64,000 bases of DNA from Caballeronia insecticola (GCF_000402035.1 NC_021287.1:930001-994000); one strand, 5' to 3'; shown: positions 1 to 8,946, counted from the stretch's first letter. Notes: generated from the letters alone by a model not told the origin. Program-made: numbers and translations.

Positions 1-323
1 ACCGGCGGCACGTCGAGCGGCTGCGCGCGCGGCTCGACGGCGTGCGCGAAAAGACCGCGCGCATGCTGGAGAAGACCGGCCTCAGGCTTTTCGCGACGCC
101 CCCCGCGGCAGGCATGTTCCTGTGGGCGGACGCGGGCGTCGACTCCGACGGTCTCGCGGCGGCCGGACACGAAGCGGGCTTTCTGCTCACGCCCGGCAGC
201 CTGTTTTCCCCGCATCAATCGCCGACAACCTGGATGCGCTTCAACATCGCCAATTGCGGCGATCCGGCGCTGCCCGAACTGCTGTCGAACTGTCTGGAAA
301 AGGCGTCGCGGCGAAGCGCCTAG
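1..323 (+). CDS. C-terminal part of a PLP-dependent aminotransferase-fold protein (5' end outside the window)
   Basis: The reading frame is open from base 3 and runs without a start to the TAG at 321-323, so only about 106 C-terminal residues are present. The RRHVERLR stretch, then GMFLWAD and WMRFNIANC, match the small domain at the end of class I/II (fold type I) aminotransferases. The catalytic lysine region lies upstream and cannot be seen. The RRHxxRLR pattern is also common in MocR/PdxR regulators, which fuse a GntR DNA-binding domain to this fold, so a regulator is as likely as an enzyme. The gene is convergent with the next one and their stop codons share the sequence CTAG. Confidence 0.75.
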   Translation, partial: RRHVERLRARLDGVREKTARMLEKTGLRLFATPPAAGMFLWADAGVDSDGLAAAGHEAGFLLTPGSLFSPHQSPTTWMRFNIANCGDPALPELLSNCLEKASRRSA

Positions 324-892
324 CGCGCGTTTCCGTGGACGTGCTTGCGTCCGGGCAAATTGCGCCGTTCGGCCGGCGCGCGGATGAAGTCGCTCAGCAC
401 GGCTTCGAAGAACGCGAGCGCGCCGGGCATTCGCCGGTAGCGATGTTCGTAGAGGCTGCCTTGCGCGTCGCAGAATCTGAGCGCGAAATAGTCCGCGAGC
501 AGGTTGCCTTGCGCTTCCATGTTGTAATCGCACAGACGCTTGCCGTCTGCGAGCGTGTAGGCATACGGCAGACCGACGCGGATCGCGCCGCGCAGCCTGA
601 CCGGATAGCCGAGCTGGAATTGCCAGACGTGCGTCATCTCGTGGATGAACCACATGCGGTCGGCGAGGCTACTGCGGGAGAAATCGTCCTGAAAACAGCC
701 GCGCGGAAAATACAGGTTGCCGTTGGGCGCCATCGCCGTGCGCGACGGCTGCAGGCCGAACGGCAGATAGCCGCAGGCATAGACCGAGACTTTCGCGTAG
801 TCGATTGCGTCCCGGAACACGAGCCGGGCTATCGCGGCTTCGCCGTCCGTGAGCGGACGCGCGTGGCGCTTTCGATTTGAAAGAAACGGCAT
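320..892 (-). CDS. Putative zinc metallopeptidase-like protein (HExxH, Vgr-related type)
   Basis: This is a 190-residue protein with no signal peptide or membrane segment. It carries HEMTHVWQ at about residues 85-92, a zincin HExxH site, and NMEAQGN about 40 residues later, whose glutamate could be the third zinc ligand as in gluzincins. Short proteins with HEMTHVWQ are often annotated in Burkholderiaceae as Vgr-related or zinc protease-like, sometimes near type VI secretion genes, but no such genes are visible here. No substrate is known. The start at 892 gives a compact protein. It is divergent from htpG and its stop overlaps that of the upstream aminotransferase-fold gene. Confidence 0.75.
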   Translation of the reverse strand: MPFLSNRKRHARPLTDGEAAIARLVFRDAIDYAKVSVYACGYLPFGLQPSRTAMAPNGNLYFPRGCFQDDFSRSSLADRMWFIHEMTHVWQFQLGYPVRLRGAIRVGLPYAYTLADGKRLCDYNMEAQGNLLADYFALRFCDAQGSLYEHRYRRMPGALAFFEAVLSDFIRAPAERRNLPGRKHVHGNAR

Positions 893-944
893 GACGGCTT
901 CATGAGCGAGGGCGGGGCGATGATCTTAGCCGGGCGCGCTGGCT

Positions 945-972
945 CTTGAAAGATCGAGTGCCGCCCTCATAT
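945..972 (+). promoter_or_regulatory. Heat-shock (sigma-32 / RpoH) type promoter of htpG
   Basis: CTTGAAA at 945-951 matches the sigma-32 -35 consensus exactly. CTCATAT at 966-972 matches the -10 consensus CCCATnT with one mismatch. The 14-base spacer is in the accepted range. Transcription would start near 980, giving a leader of about 88 bases before htpG. HtpG is a classical RpoH regulon member, so site and gene agree. Confidence 0.75.
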
Positions 973-1067
973 CCGACGAATTGTCCGCGCGGGCGTGCAC
1001 GCGAAAGCATGCAAAAGCACGCGACGGACCGAACAGACCCACGAATTCAACACCAGAGGACCCGACC

Positions 1068-2972
1068 ATGGCGCAAGAAACCATGAGCTTTCAGGCGGAA
1101 GTGAAGCAGCTTCTGCACCTGATGATCCATTCGCTCTACAGCAACAAGGAAATTTTCCTGCGCGAGCTGATTTCCAACGCATCGGATGCTGCGGACAAAC
1201 TGCGCTTCGAAGCGATCGAAAACAGCGCGCTGTACGAAAACGATCCGGATCTGCGCATCCGCATATCGTTCGATAAAGCCGCGCGCACCGTCACGATCGA
1301 CGACAACGGTATCGGCATGAGCCGCGAAGAAGCCATTTCGCATCTCGGCACCATCGCGCGTTCGGGCACCAAGGAATTCTTCTCGAAGCTCTCCGGCGAT
1401 CAGCAGAAGGATGCGGCGCTTATTGGCCAGTTCGGCGTCGGCTTCTATTCGGGCTTCATCGTCGCGGACAAGATCACCGTGGAAACGCGCCGCGCCGGTT
1501 TGCCGGCAGCGCAAGGCGTGCGCTGGACGAGCGCGGGCGAGGGCGATTTCGAAGTCGAGGACATCGAGCGCGCGCAACGCGGCACGACCATCACGCTGCA
1601 TCTGCGTGCGGACGAGGACGAGCTGCTGTCCACGCACAAACTGAAGTCGATCATCCAGAAGTATTCGGACCACGTCGCGCTGCCGATCCTCATGAAGCAG
1701 GAAGAGTGGGACGCCGAGAAGAGCGAGATGGTCGTGAAGGACGAGGACGAGACCGTCAATCAGGCGAGCGCGTTGTGGACGCGGCCGAAGAGCGACGTGA
1801 GCGACGAGCAGTACAAGCAGTTCTACCAGCACATCTCGCACGATCACGACGAACCGCTCGCGTGGACGCACAACCGTGTCGAGGGCCGCAGCGAATACAC
1901 GCAACTGCTGTATGTGCCGAAGCACGCGCCGTTCGACCTGTGGAACCGCGAGCATCGCGGCGGGCTCAAGCTGTATGTGAAGCGCGTGTTCATCATGGAC
2001 GATGCCGAGCAACTGCTGCCCGCGTATCTGCGTTTCGTGAAGGGCGTGGTCGATTCGGCGGATCTGCCGCTCAATGTGTCGCGCGAGATTCTGCAGGAAA
2101 GCCGCGACGTGAAGGCGATTCGCGAAGGCGTCACCAAGCGCGTGCTGTCGATGCTTGAAGACATTGCCGCTTCATCGGCCGAGGCCACCGACGACGCCGA
2201 AAAGCAGAAATACGCGACCTTCTGGAGCGAGTTCGGCCAGGTGCTGAAGGAAGGCATCGGCGAGGACTTCGGCAATCGCGAGCGCATCGCGAAGCTGGTG
2301 CGTTTCGCATCGACGCATAGCGACGTCAACGAGCAGAACGTGTCGCTCGCCGACTACGTCGCGCGCATGAAGCCCGAGCAGACGAAGATCTATTACGTCA
2401 CCGCCGATAGCTGGCAGGCCGCGAAGAACAGCCCGCATCTGGAAGTGTTCCGCAAGAAGGGCGTCGAGGTGCTGTTGCTGACGGATCGCGTCGACGAGTG
2501 GATGCTGTCCTTCCTCAACGAATTCGACGGCAAACCGCTCGCGAGCGTCGCGCGCGGCGACCTCGACCTGGGCGCGCTCAACGACGAAGAAAAGCAGCAG
2601 CAGGAAAAGGTCGGCGAGGAGATGAAGCCGCTCGTCGAGAAGATGAAGGAAGCGCTCGAAGGCAAGGCGAAGGACGTGCGTCTGACGTTCCGGCTGACGG
2701 ATTCGCCGAGCTGCCTCGTGGCCGATGAAGGCGACATGAGCGGCTATCTGCAGCGCATGCTGAAGGCAGCGGGCCAGAACGCGCCGCAGATGCAGCCGAT
2801 TCTGGAAGTGAATCCGGAGCATCCGCTGGTGAAGGCCCTGAGCGCGGACAACGCCAATTTCGCGGACTGGTGCCATCTGCTCTTCGACCAGGCAATGCTG
2901 GCCGAAGGCGGCGCGCTGGAAGATCCGGCGAGCTTCGTGAAGCGCACGAACGCGCTGTTGCTGGCGCGCTGA
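1068..2972 (+). CDS. htpG: Molecular chaperone HtpG (Hsp90 family)
   Basis: This 634-residue ATP-dependent cytosolic chaperone is close to the 624 residues of E. coli HtpG. The N-terminal GHKL ATPase shows [14 protein letters not shown] (about 32-45), the DNGIGM loop near 83-88, and GQFGVGFYS near 122-130. The middle and C-terminal dimerisation domains follow to ALLLAR. The frame stays open further upstream, but the ATG at 1068 gives the family N-terminus [11 protein letters not shown] and has AGAGGA 8-13 bases before it. A sigma-32-like promoter lies upstream and a strong terminator follows. Its 3' third, from about 2376, is part of a tandem duplication whose second copy is the broken relic at 5415-5796. 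Confidence 0.98.
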   Translation: MAQETMSFQAEVKQLLHLMIHSLYSNKEIFLRELISNASDAADKLRFEAIENSALYENDPDLRIRISFDKAARTVTIDDNGIGMSREEAISHLGTIARSGTKEFFSKLSGDQQKDAALIGQFGVGFYSGFIVADKITVETRRAGLPAAQGVRWTSAGEGDFEVEDIERAQRGTTITLHLRADEDELLSTHKLKSIIQKYSDHVALPILMKQEEWDAEKSEMVVKDEDETVNQASALWTRPKSDVSDEQYKQFYQHISHDHDEPLAWTHNRVEGRSEYTQLLYVPKHAPFDLWNREHRGGLKLYVKRVFIMDDAEQLLPAYLRFVKGVVDSADLPLNVSREILQESRDVKAIREGVTKRVLSMLEDIAASSAEATDDAEKQKYATFWSEFGQVLKEGIGEDFGNRERIAKLVRFASTHSDVNEQNVSLADYVARMKPEQTKIYYVTADSWQAAKNSPHLEVFRKKGVEVLLLTDRVDEWMLSFLNEFDGKPLASVARGDLDLGALNDEEKQQQEKVGEEMKPLVEKMKEALEGKAKDVRLTFRLTDSPSCLVADEGDMSGYLQRMLKAAGQNAPQMQPILEVNPEHPLVKALSADNANFADWCHLLFDQAMLAEGGALEDPASFVKRTNALLLAR

Positions 2973-2994
2973 ATCTCCCGCGAGTAGGTCTATG

Positions 2995-3035
2995 AAAAAC
3001 GCGCTGCCGGGTTGGTCCGGCAGCGCGTTTTTATT
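2995..3035. terminator. Rho-independent terminator of htpG, bidirectional
   Basis: A run of A is followed by GCGCTGCCGG, loop GTTGGT, CCGGCAGCGC and then a T run ending in TTTTTA. It is a near-perfect stem with A/T tracts on both sides, so it can stop htpG (plus) and the small minus-strand gene whose stop codon lies in the distal T run. Confidence 0.9.
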
Positions 3036-3288
3036 TGAGCTTTCGCTCCTTGTTGGACTGCGCCAGTACCGATCCGGCAAGCGCCTTGGTGTCCTGCGAA
3101 TACTTCGAGCTCTGCAGCACTTCGCTCGCCTTGTGCTCCATTGCCGCGCTGGTCTGCTTGCCGGTATGCGACTGCGCCAGGGCGGAGGCCGCGAGACTCT
3201 TGGCGATTGCCGACGCTTTGGGGTTATGCAGCGTTTCCGCTGCCAGATGTGCCACTTTCTTGGACGTCTGCTTTTTGTTTTCCGACAT
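3031..3288 (-). CDS. Small repeat-containing protein of unknown function (85 aa)
   Basis: I do not recognise a named family. The protein is soluble, rich in Ala, Ser, Lys and Gln, and predicted helical, with no signal peptide or Cys. It appears to hold two copies of a roughly 25-residue unit: one ends in KSLAASALAQS (about 30-40), the other in KALAGSVLAQS (about 68-78), each preceded by a lysine/serine-rich helix. Its stop lies inside the terminator hairpin it shares with htpG. The gene lay inside the duplicated block but is absent from the second unit, so only one copy survives. Similar small proteins occur in Burkholderia as conserved hypotheticals (from memory). Confidence 0.75.
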   Translation of the reverse strand: MSENKKQTSKKVAHLAAETLHNPKASAIAKSLAASALAQSHTGKQTSAAMEHKASEVLQSSKYSQDTKALAGSVLAQSNKERKLK

Positions 3289-3378
3289 TCGATCGACTCC
3301 GTTGAGTCGCCGAGCTTAACGAGCACGGCGCGCAGCACAGTCTGAGCGCCGCGACGCGTTCGCTCCGTACGAATCTTC

Positions 3379-5157
3379 CTAACTGACGCTATCTCCCGCG
3401 CCGAGCGCCGCAAGCGCCGCACGCAACTCATCGACGACCGGCGACCAGTCGCCCAACGTGTGCTGTCTGAAAAGGCGTGCGCTTGGATACCACGGGTTGT
3501 CGACGCGGCCGATCATCCAGCGCCAGTCGGCCTGTGCGGGCAGCATGATCCACACCGGCTTGCCGAGCGCGCCCGCCAGATGCGCGACGGACGTATCGAC
3601 CGTGACGACCAGATCAAGCGCTTCGATCGCGGCCGCGGTGGCGACGAAGCTGTCCAGTTGCGCATCGAGCGGCGTGATCGGCCATCGGTCGGCGCATTCG
3701 GCGAGCTGCCGCGTGGCCACGCCTTTTTGCAAGGCGAACCATGCGAGGCCGGGCAACTCGGCAAGCGGCAACAGGCGGTCGAGCGGAATCGATCTGAAGC
3801 GATCGAGATGATGACCGGGATTGCCCGCCCACACGATGCCGACCTTGCGACGCTGTCCCGCCGCCCGATCGAAACGCTCGCGCCAGATCGCGGCGAGGGC
3901 TGCATCGGCCGAGAGATAAGGCACGCGGGCAGGAATCGCCTCGTCCGCTAGACGATGAGGCACGCTCATCACGGGGCAGTAGTAGTCGTATCCGTCGCGA
4001 GGCATTTCCGTAATCGCGCGGTCGATGCCATCGGCGCGGGCGAGCAGCGGCGCAAGCGCTTCGGTTGCCCATACGTCGACGGTCGCGCCCATCGCGCGTA
4101 GCACGCCGGCGTAGCGGATGAACTGGAACTGGTCTCCGGCGCCCTGTTCGCGATTCAGGACGATGCGTTTGCCCGCGAGCGGTTCGCCTTGCCATTCCGG
4201 GATGTCGAGCGCCGGATAACCGCCCGCCTCGCCGCCCGCCTTGCGGAACTCGTACATTGCCCAGCCCGCGCGGTAGTGGCCGCGCCGCAGCTCCGACATG
4301 CCCAGAACCTTGTTCGCATCCGGCATATCGGGTTTCAACTGGATGGTGCGGCGCAAGTGCTCGTCCGCTTCGTCGTAGCGCGCGAGGCACGTCAGCATGA
4401 AGCCGACATTGTTGTGCACGGAGGCGTTGTCCGGCACGAGTGCGAGCGCGCGCCCATAGACTTCGAGCGCATCCTCGAAGCGCAGTTGCGATCCGAGCGT
4501 GAGTGCCAGGCCGAAGACGGCGTGAATATTGTCGGGTTCTCGTTGCGCCGCTTGCCGGAACATGGCCTCGGCATCGACATGACGCTTCATCGCGTTCAGG
4601 GCGTACCCCTCGCCGAGCAGCCCGCGCATGTCGTCCGGAGCGATGTTGCGTGCGTCCCGATAAGCAACGAGCGCGTCGTGCGGCCGGCCCAGTTGCTCGA
4701 GCAATTCGGCGTTCGCGAGGACCGCGTCGAGCATGCGCGGATCGAGTTCGAGCGCGCGCGCGAAATGCGGCAGCGCGTCTTCGCGACGCCCGGCATCGCG
4801 CATGGCGTTGCCGAGGTTGCAGTGCAGCCGCGCGTTGTCCGGCGTGCATCGAATCGCGTGCCGGAAGCGGTCTATTGCGCCGTCGTAATCGGCGAGCATG
4901 AGCGCGGCAATGGCGCGATCGTTCAGCAGGTCCGCATTGTCTGGCGCGAGCGCGAGTGCGGCATCGAGACGCTCGATCGCGCGCGTCGGGTTGTGCTGCC
5001 GAAGATGCAGGCGACCGAGCGCGCAGAGCCGGTCGGCGTCGCCGGAAAGCGGGGCTTGCTCGGCGAGGTGAGCGAGTTCGGCTTCGTCGAATTCCTGATG
5101 GGAGCGAGGCGCGGGCTCGGCCGCAGCCGGATGAGTCGAAAGGATTTCTGCAGTCAC
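3379..5157 (-). CDS. TPR protein with C-terminal GT-B/glycosyltransferase-9-like domain, copy A
   Basis: This 592-residue protein has about eight tetratricopeptide repeats (residues ~35-325; repeated A-x-D-P/PDN units) and then a Rossmann-like region with [44 protein letters not shown] and DWRWMIGR. That C-terminal pattern resembles GT-B enzymes of the heptosyltransferase (GT9) and O-GlcNAc transferase type, and many proteins of this architecture are presumed protein or surface glycosyltransferases. I chose the GTG at 5157 because the paralogue starts at the equivalent GTG (MTAEIL / MTAETL) and both proteins are then 592 residues. It is about 85% identical by eye to the copy at 5852-7630, from which it arose by tandem duplication. 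Activity is unproven. Confidence 0.85.
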   Translation of the reverse strand: MTAEILSTHPAAAEPAPRSHQEFDEAELAHLAEQAPLSGDADRLCALGRLHLRQHNPTRAIERLDAALALAPDNADLLNDRAIAALMLADYDGAIDRFRHAIRCTPDNARLHCNLGNAMRDAGRREDALPHFARALELDPRMLDAVLANAELLEQLGRPHDALVAYRDARNIAPDDMRGLLGEGYALNAMKRHVDAEAMFRQAAQREPDNIHAVFGLALTLGSQLRFEDALEVYGRALALVPDNASVHNNVGFMLTCLARYDEADEHLRRTIQLKPDMPDANKVLGMSELRRGHYRAGWAMYEFRKAGGEAGGYPALDIPEWQGEPLAGKRIVLNREQGAGDQFQFIRYAGVLRAMGATVDVWATEALAPLLARADGIDRAITEMPRDGYDYYCPVMSVPHRLADEAIPARVPYLSADAALAAIWRERFDRAAGQRRKVGIVWAGNPGHHLDRFRSIPLDRLLPLAELPGLAWFALQKGVATRQLAECADRWPITPLDAQLDSFVATAAAIEALDLVVTVDTSVAHLAGALGKPVWIMLPAQADWRWMIGRVDNPWYPSARLFRQHTLGDWSPVVDELRAALAALGAGDSVS

Positions 5158-5330
5158 GAAGCGAATGAATGAAGGAGCGCGGCGGTAGCGAACCCATGCC
5201 GGCCTTGGCCGGTTGCGCACGCAGCGCCGCTTCTGAGGGCGTCGTTCAGAATAGGAGTGCGACCCCGAAAGGTCTATCCGACCTTTCCCATTTGGGCGTG
5301 CCGAATCGACGCGCATTTATGCTCGGCGCC

Positions 5331-5414
5331 ATGCCGACGCTCATCGATCCCACCGGCGCCCGCTGGCGCGTCGTCCCGCTTCCCACGCTCATCGACGCTC
5401 AAAAAGACTGGCTC
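5331..5414 (+). pseudogene. Truncated ubiC relic (first 28 codons)
   Basis: ATG at 5331 begins [13 protein letters not shown] and continues to QKDWL, matching the start of intact ubiC at 7802 with a few changes. After 5414 the sequence jumps into the htpG copy, out of frame, and stops at 5490-5492 as a 53-codon chimera. The promoter is also damaged: the perfect -10 TATAAT of intact ubiC is TATGCT here (5318-5323). It is the left edge of the duplication junction. Confidence 0.88.
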
Positions 5415-5796
5415 GAGCAACGAAGATTTATTACGTCACCGCCGACAGTTGGCAGGCGCGAAGAACAGCCCGCATCAGGAAGCGTTCCGTAAGAAGGGCG
5501 TCGAGGTGCTGTTGCTGACGGATCGCGTCGACGAGTGGGTGCTTTCTTTCCTCAAAGATTAAGGCGACATGAGCGGCTATCTGCAGCACATGCTGAAGGC
5601 GGCGGGCCAGAACGCGCCGCAGCGCAGATGCAGCCGATTCTGGAAGTGAATCCGGAGCATCCGCTGGTGAAGGCCCTGAGCGCGGACAACGCCAATTTTG
5701 CGGACTGGCGCCATCTGCTCTTCGATCAGGCGATGCTGGCTGAAGGCGGCGCGCTGGAAGATCCGGCGAGCTTCGTGAAACGTACGAACGCGCTAC
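5415..5796 (+). pseudogene. Decayed 3' fragment of htpG
   Basis: This matches htpG from GAGCA at 2376 to the end of the gene. The lesions are a 1-base loss right after the junction, an internal deletion of about 205 bp (htpG ~2519-2723) joined near an in-frame TAA, a 5-base insertion near 5629, and a 49-bp deletion between two copies of AACGCGCT (htpG 2949-2956 and 2998-3005) that removed the stop codon. Long stretches such as [20 protein letters not shown] can still be read, so it is a fossil of the gene and not an independent one. Confidence 0.88.
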
Positions 5797-5822
5797 CGGG
5801 TTGCACCGGCGGCGCGTTTTTT
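5786..5822. terminator. Surviving copy of the htpG terminator
   Basis: GCGCTACCGG and CCGGCGGCGC can still pair with one mismatch and one wobble, followed by seven T. It corresponds to the hairpin at 2995-3035 and may still stop plus-strand transcription entering from the junction. Confidence 0.65.
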
Positions 5823-5851
5823 TGTTGAGCCTTGGCAGACTGCGCCAGGAC

Positions 5852-7630
5852 TTACATGACGGCATCTCTCGCGCCGAACTCCGCAAGCGCCGCACGCAAC
5901 TCCTCGATGACGGGCGACCAGTCGCCCAACGTGTGCTGCCTGAAAAGCCGCGCGGTCGGATACCAGGGGTTGTCGACGCGGCCGATCATCCAGCGCCAGT
6001 CGGCCTGTGCGGGCAGCATGATCCACACCGGCTTGCCGAGCGCGCCCGCCAGATGCGCGACGGACGTATCGACCGTGATGACCAGATCCAGTGCTTCGAT
6101 CGCGGCCGCGGTGGTGGTGAAGCTGTCCAGTTGCGCGTCGAGCAACTCGATCGGCCAGCGGCCGGCGCAGTCGGCGAGTTGCCGCGTGGCCTCGCCTTTC
6201 TGCAAGGCGAACCATGCGAGGCCGGGCAGGTCGGCGAGCGGCAGCAGAGCGGCGAGCGGAATCGATCTGAAGCGATCGAGTTGGTGACCGGGATTGCCTG
6301 CCCACACGATACCGATCTTGCGACGCTGTCCCGCCGCCTGATCGAGACGCTCGCGCCATGTTCCGGCGAGGGCTGCATCGGCCGAGAGATAAGGCACGCT
6401 GGCGGGAATCGGTTCGTCCGGCAGGTGATGCGGCACGCTCATCACGGGGCAGTAATAGTCGTATTCGTTGCCGGGCGTGTGCGTGATCGCGCGGTTGACG
6501 CCATCGGCGCGGGCGAGCATCGGCGCAAGCGTTTCGTTCGCCCATACGTCGACGGTCGCGCCCATTGCGCGCAGCACGCGGGCGTAGCGGATGAACTGGA
6601 ACTGGTCTCCGGCGCCCTGTTCGCGGTTCAGGACGATGCGTTTGCCCGCGAGCGGTTCGCCTCGCCATTCCGGGATATCGAGGGCCGGATAACCGCGCGC
6701 CACGCCGCCCGCCTTGCGAAATTCGTACATTGCCCGGCCCACGCGGTAGTTGCCGCGCCGCAGCTCGGACATGCCCAGGATCTTGTTCGAATCCGGCATA
6801 TTGGGCTCCAACTGGATCGCGCGGCGCAAGTATTTGTCCGCGTCGTCGTAACGCCCAAGACACGTCAGCATGAAGCCCATATTGTGGTGCACGCTGACTT
6901 TGTCCGGCGCGAGCGCGAGCGCGCGCCCATAGGCCTCGAGCGAATCCTCGAAGCGCAGTTGCGCTCCGAGCGAAAGCGCGAGACCGAACACGGCGCGGGT
7001 ATTACCGGGTTCCAGTTGCACCGCTTGCCGGAAAATGGCCTCCGCTTCAGTGTGACGCTTCAGCGCGACGGTCAGGACGTAACCCTCGCCGAGCAGCGCG
7101 CGCGTGTCGTCTTGAGCCAAACTGTGTGCGTTCCGATAGGCCACAAGCGCGTCGTGCGGCCGGCCCAGTTCGTCGAGCACTTCGGCGCTCGCGAGGCACG
7201 CTTCGAACATGCGCGGATCGAGTTCGAAGGCGCGCGCGAAAGGCGGCAGCGCGTCTTCGCGACGCCCGGCATCGCGCATGGCGTTGCCGAGGTTGCAGTG
7301 GAGCCGCGCATTGTCCGGCGTGCATCGGATCGCGTGTTGGAACCGGTCTATTGCGCCGTCATAGTCAGCGAGCATGAGCGCGGCAATGGCGCGATCGGTC
7401 AGACAGTCCGCGTTGTCCGGTGCAAGCGCGAGGGCGGCATCGAGACGCTCGATTGCGCGCGTCGGGTTGCGCTGCTGAATGTGCAGACGACCGAGCGCGC
7501 TGAGCTGGCCGGCGTCGCCGGAGAGCGGGCTGGGAAGCGGGCTAAGCAGCAGACCATGCGCGGCGAGGTGAGCAAGCTCGGCTTCGTCGAATTCCCGATA
7601 AGGGCGAGTGGAGAGGGTTTCTGCAGTCAC
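5852..7630 (-). CDS. TPR protein with C-terminal GT-B/glycosyltransferase-9-like domain, copy B
   Basis: This is the paralogue of 3379-5157, with the same length (592 residues), the same TPR-then-GT-B architecture and an equivalent GTG start at 7630. The N-terminus differs: residues ~10-45 are rearranged, with an extra [12 protein letters not shown] stretch. The motifs [40 protein letters not shown] and [15 protein letters not shown] are kept. Both copies are intact although the flanking ubiC and htpG copies have decayed, which suggests both are under selection. It is divergent from ubiC across about 170 bp. I infer a glycosyltransferase or surface-assembly role; the substrate is unknown. Confidence 0.85.
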   Translation of the reverse strand: MTAETLSTRPYREFDEAELAHLAAHGLLLSPLPSPLSGDAGQLSALGRLHIQQRNPTRAIERLDAALALAPDNADCLTDRAIAALMLADYDGAIDRFQHAIRCTPDNARLHCNLGNAMRDAGRREDALPPFARAFELDPRMFEACLASAEVLDELGRPHDALVAYRNAHSLAQDDTRALLGEGYVLTVALKRHTEAEAIFRQAVQLEPGNTRAVFGLALSLGAQLRFEDSLEAYGRALALAPDKVSVHHNMGFMLTCLGRYDDADKYLRRAIQLEPNMPDSNKILGMSELRRGNYRVGRAMYEFRKAGGVARGYPALDIPEWRGEPLAGKRIVLNREQGAGDQFQFIRYARVLRAMGATVDVWANETLAPMLARADGVNRAITHTPGNEYDYYCPVMSVPHHLPDEPIPASVPYLSADAALAGTWRERLDQAAGQRRKIGIVWAGNPGHQLDRFRSIPLAALLPLADLPGLAWFALQKGEATRQLADCAGRWPIELLDAQLDSFTTTAAAIEALDLVITVDTSVAHLAGALGKPVWIMLPAQADWRWMIGRVDNPWYPTARLFRQHTLGDWSPVIEELRAALAEFGARDAVM

Positions 7631-7788
7631 GAAGCGAATAAAGAAATGAGCGCGGCGGTGGCGTACCCATGCCGGCCTGTCCGGATGCGCACGCAGAGCC
7701 GCTTTGAGAGCATCGCTCAGAATAGAAGTGCGACCCTGAAAGGTCTATGCGACGTTTCCCATTTGGACGTGCGGCATCGACGCGCATT

Positions 7789-7794
7789 TATAAT
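7789..7794 (+). promoter_or_regulatory. -10 element of ubiC
   Basis: A perfect TATAAT ends seven bases before the ubiC ATG at 7802, so transcription would begin at or next to the start codon. TTGGAC at 7763-7768 is a possible -35, but its 20-base spacing is long. No ribosome-binding site fits between -10 and ATG, which suggests a leaderless transcript. Confidence 0.55.
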
Positions 7795-7801
7795 CGGCGC
7801 C

Positions 7802-8443
7802 ATGCCGACGCCCATCGATCCGACCGACGCCCACTGGCGCGTCGCCCCGCTTCCCACGCTCATCGACGCTCAAAAAGACTGGCTCACGCGCGGCGGCTCG
7901 CTGACCGCGCATTTGCGCACGCTCGGCGCGGTAAGCGTCGATGTGACGCGCGAAGCCGTCGATCTTCCGTGGCGCGACGAAGCGCGTGCCCTCGGCATCA
8001 CGCCGCGCACGCCGGTGTGGGTGCGCGAAGTCGCGCTCAACGTGGAAGGCGTGCCGTTCGTCGTGGCGCATAGTATCGTCGCGCTCGCGCACAGCATCGG
8101 CGTGTGGCAGTCGATGCGCCGTCTGCGCACGCGTCCGCTCGCCGAACTGCTCTATAGCGACAGCAGCGTCTCGCGCTCGGCGCTCGCGAGCCGGCGCATC
8201 ACGGCGCGGCATCCGCTGCATCGGCTTGCATCCGTGCAAACGAATCAGCCGGCGCACACGCTCGTCGCGCGACGTTCCGTGTTCGAGCGCCACGGCGCGC
8301 CGCTGATGGTCACGGAATGCATGCTCGATACGCTCTGGGCCAGGCTCGCGCCGATGCACGGCCCGCGCCGTCGCGATCACGCGCGTGCCTTTGAGCATCT
8401 GCGTTCGCATGCGACGCGCGTCGCGCACGGCGAAGCCACATGA
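7802..8443 (+). CDS. ubiC: Chorismate--pyruvate lyase
   Basis: UbiC converts chorismate to 4-hydroxybenzoate and pyruvate, the first committed step of ubiquinone synthesis, in the cytosol. The 213-residue protein shows the family core [16 protein letters not shown] (about 27-42), VWVREVAL (~74-81), PLAELLYSD (~113-121) and a late LMVTECML segment (~171-178) with the active-site glutamate. The ATG at 7802 is used because upstream sequence belongs to the divergent promoter region. The gene overlaps the next one by four bases (ATGA), so the two are probably translationally coupled. A 28-codon relic of this gene lies at 5331-5414. Confidence 0.93.
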   Translation: MPTPIDPTDAHWRVAPLPTLIDAQKDWLTRGGSLTAHLRTLGAVSVDVTREAVDLPWRDEARALGITPRTPVWVREVALNVEGVPFVVAHSIVALAHSIGVWQSMRRLRTRPLAELLYSDSSVSRSALASRRITARHPLHRLASVQTNQPAHTLVARRSVFERHGAPLMVTECMLDTLWARLAPMHGPRRRDHARAFEHLRSHATRVAHGEAT

Positions 8444-8946
8444 AGCTCGCGGGATTCGCACCGATCGGCGACGAGGGCACGCACACGCTCATCCTGGGCA
8501 GCTTTCCGGGCGTAGCGTCGCTCGCGGCGACGCAGTACTACGCGCATCCGCGCAATCAGTTCTGGCGGCTGGTGGGCGCGGTCATCGGCGAGAATCTGCA
8601 CGAACTCGCCTACGAAGATCGTTTGACGCGGCTCGTGGCGCACGGCATCGGCCTGTGGGACGTGCTCGCCGCGTGCGAGCGCGAAGGCAGTCTCGACAGC
8701 GCGATCCGCCACGCATCGCCCAACGACTTCGCCGAATTCCACGTGCGTTTTCCGCGGCTGCGGCGCGTCTGCTTCAACGGCAAGACCTCGGGCCGGTTCG
8801 CGCCGGTCCTCGGCGCCGCGGGCTACGAAACGCTCGTGTTGCCGTCGTCGAGCGCGGCCAATGCTATCCTCTCGTTCGATCAAAAATTGCGCATCTGGCG
8901 CGACATCCTCACTCATGACGAATCTGATCAGGCGCGCGTCCGCTGA
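8440..8946 (+). CDS. Hypoxanthine (deoxyinosine)-DNA glycosylase, UDG superfamily
   Basis: This 168-residue protein is a base-excision repair glycosylase of the HDG/Mug-like branch of the uracil-DNA glycosylase superfamily. [12 protein letters not shown] (about 17-28) is motif 1 and is followed by [11 protein letters not shown], a signature of hypoxanthine-DNA glycosylases. FNGKTSG (~111) and LPSSSAANA (~134) are the later motifs. The length is typical. The family removes deaminated adenine or related lesions. Its start overlaps the ubiC stop, and its end overlaps the spermidine synthase-like gene by 32 bases, so three genes form a tight translational chain. The exact base specificity is inferred from the family. 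Confidence 0.85.
   Translation: MKLAGFAPIGDEGTHTLILGSFPGVASLAATQYYAHPRNQFWRLVGAVIGENLHELAYEDRLTRLVAHGIGLWDVLAACEREGSLDSAIRHASPNDFAEFHVRFPRLRRVCFNGKTSGRFAPVLGAAGYETLVLPSSSAANAILSFDQKLRIWRDILTHDESDQARVR

Larger units (their letters stand above)
2376..7885. repeat. Ancient tandem segmental duplication (htpG 3' end / TPR gene / ubiC 5' end)
   Basis: Unit 1 is about 2376-5414 and unit 2 about 5415-7885. Both run in the same order: 3' part of htpG, minus-strand TPR gene, divergent upstream region and first codons of ubiC. The junction is at 5414/5415, where the ubiC copy after codon 28 joins htpG sequence. Only about one base is shared at the breakpoints (C at 2375 and at 7885), which points to illegitimate recombination. 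Unit 2 lost about 205 bp inside htpG, 49 bp between two 8-bp repeats, and the whole 85-residue gene. The relics carry many point changes, so the event is not recent. Confidence 0.9.

Noticed and set aside
5331..5492. A 53-codon ORF at the duplication junction as a novel gene
   Set aside because: It is a chimera of 28 ubiC codons and out-of-frame htpG sequence, with a broken -10 box.
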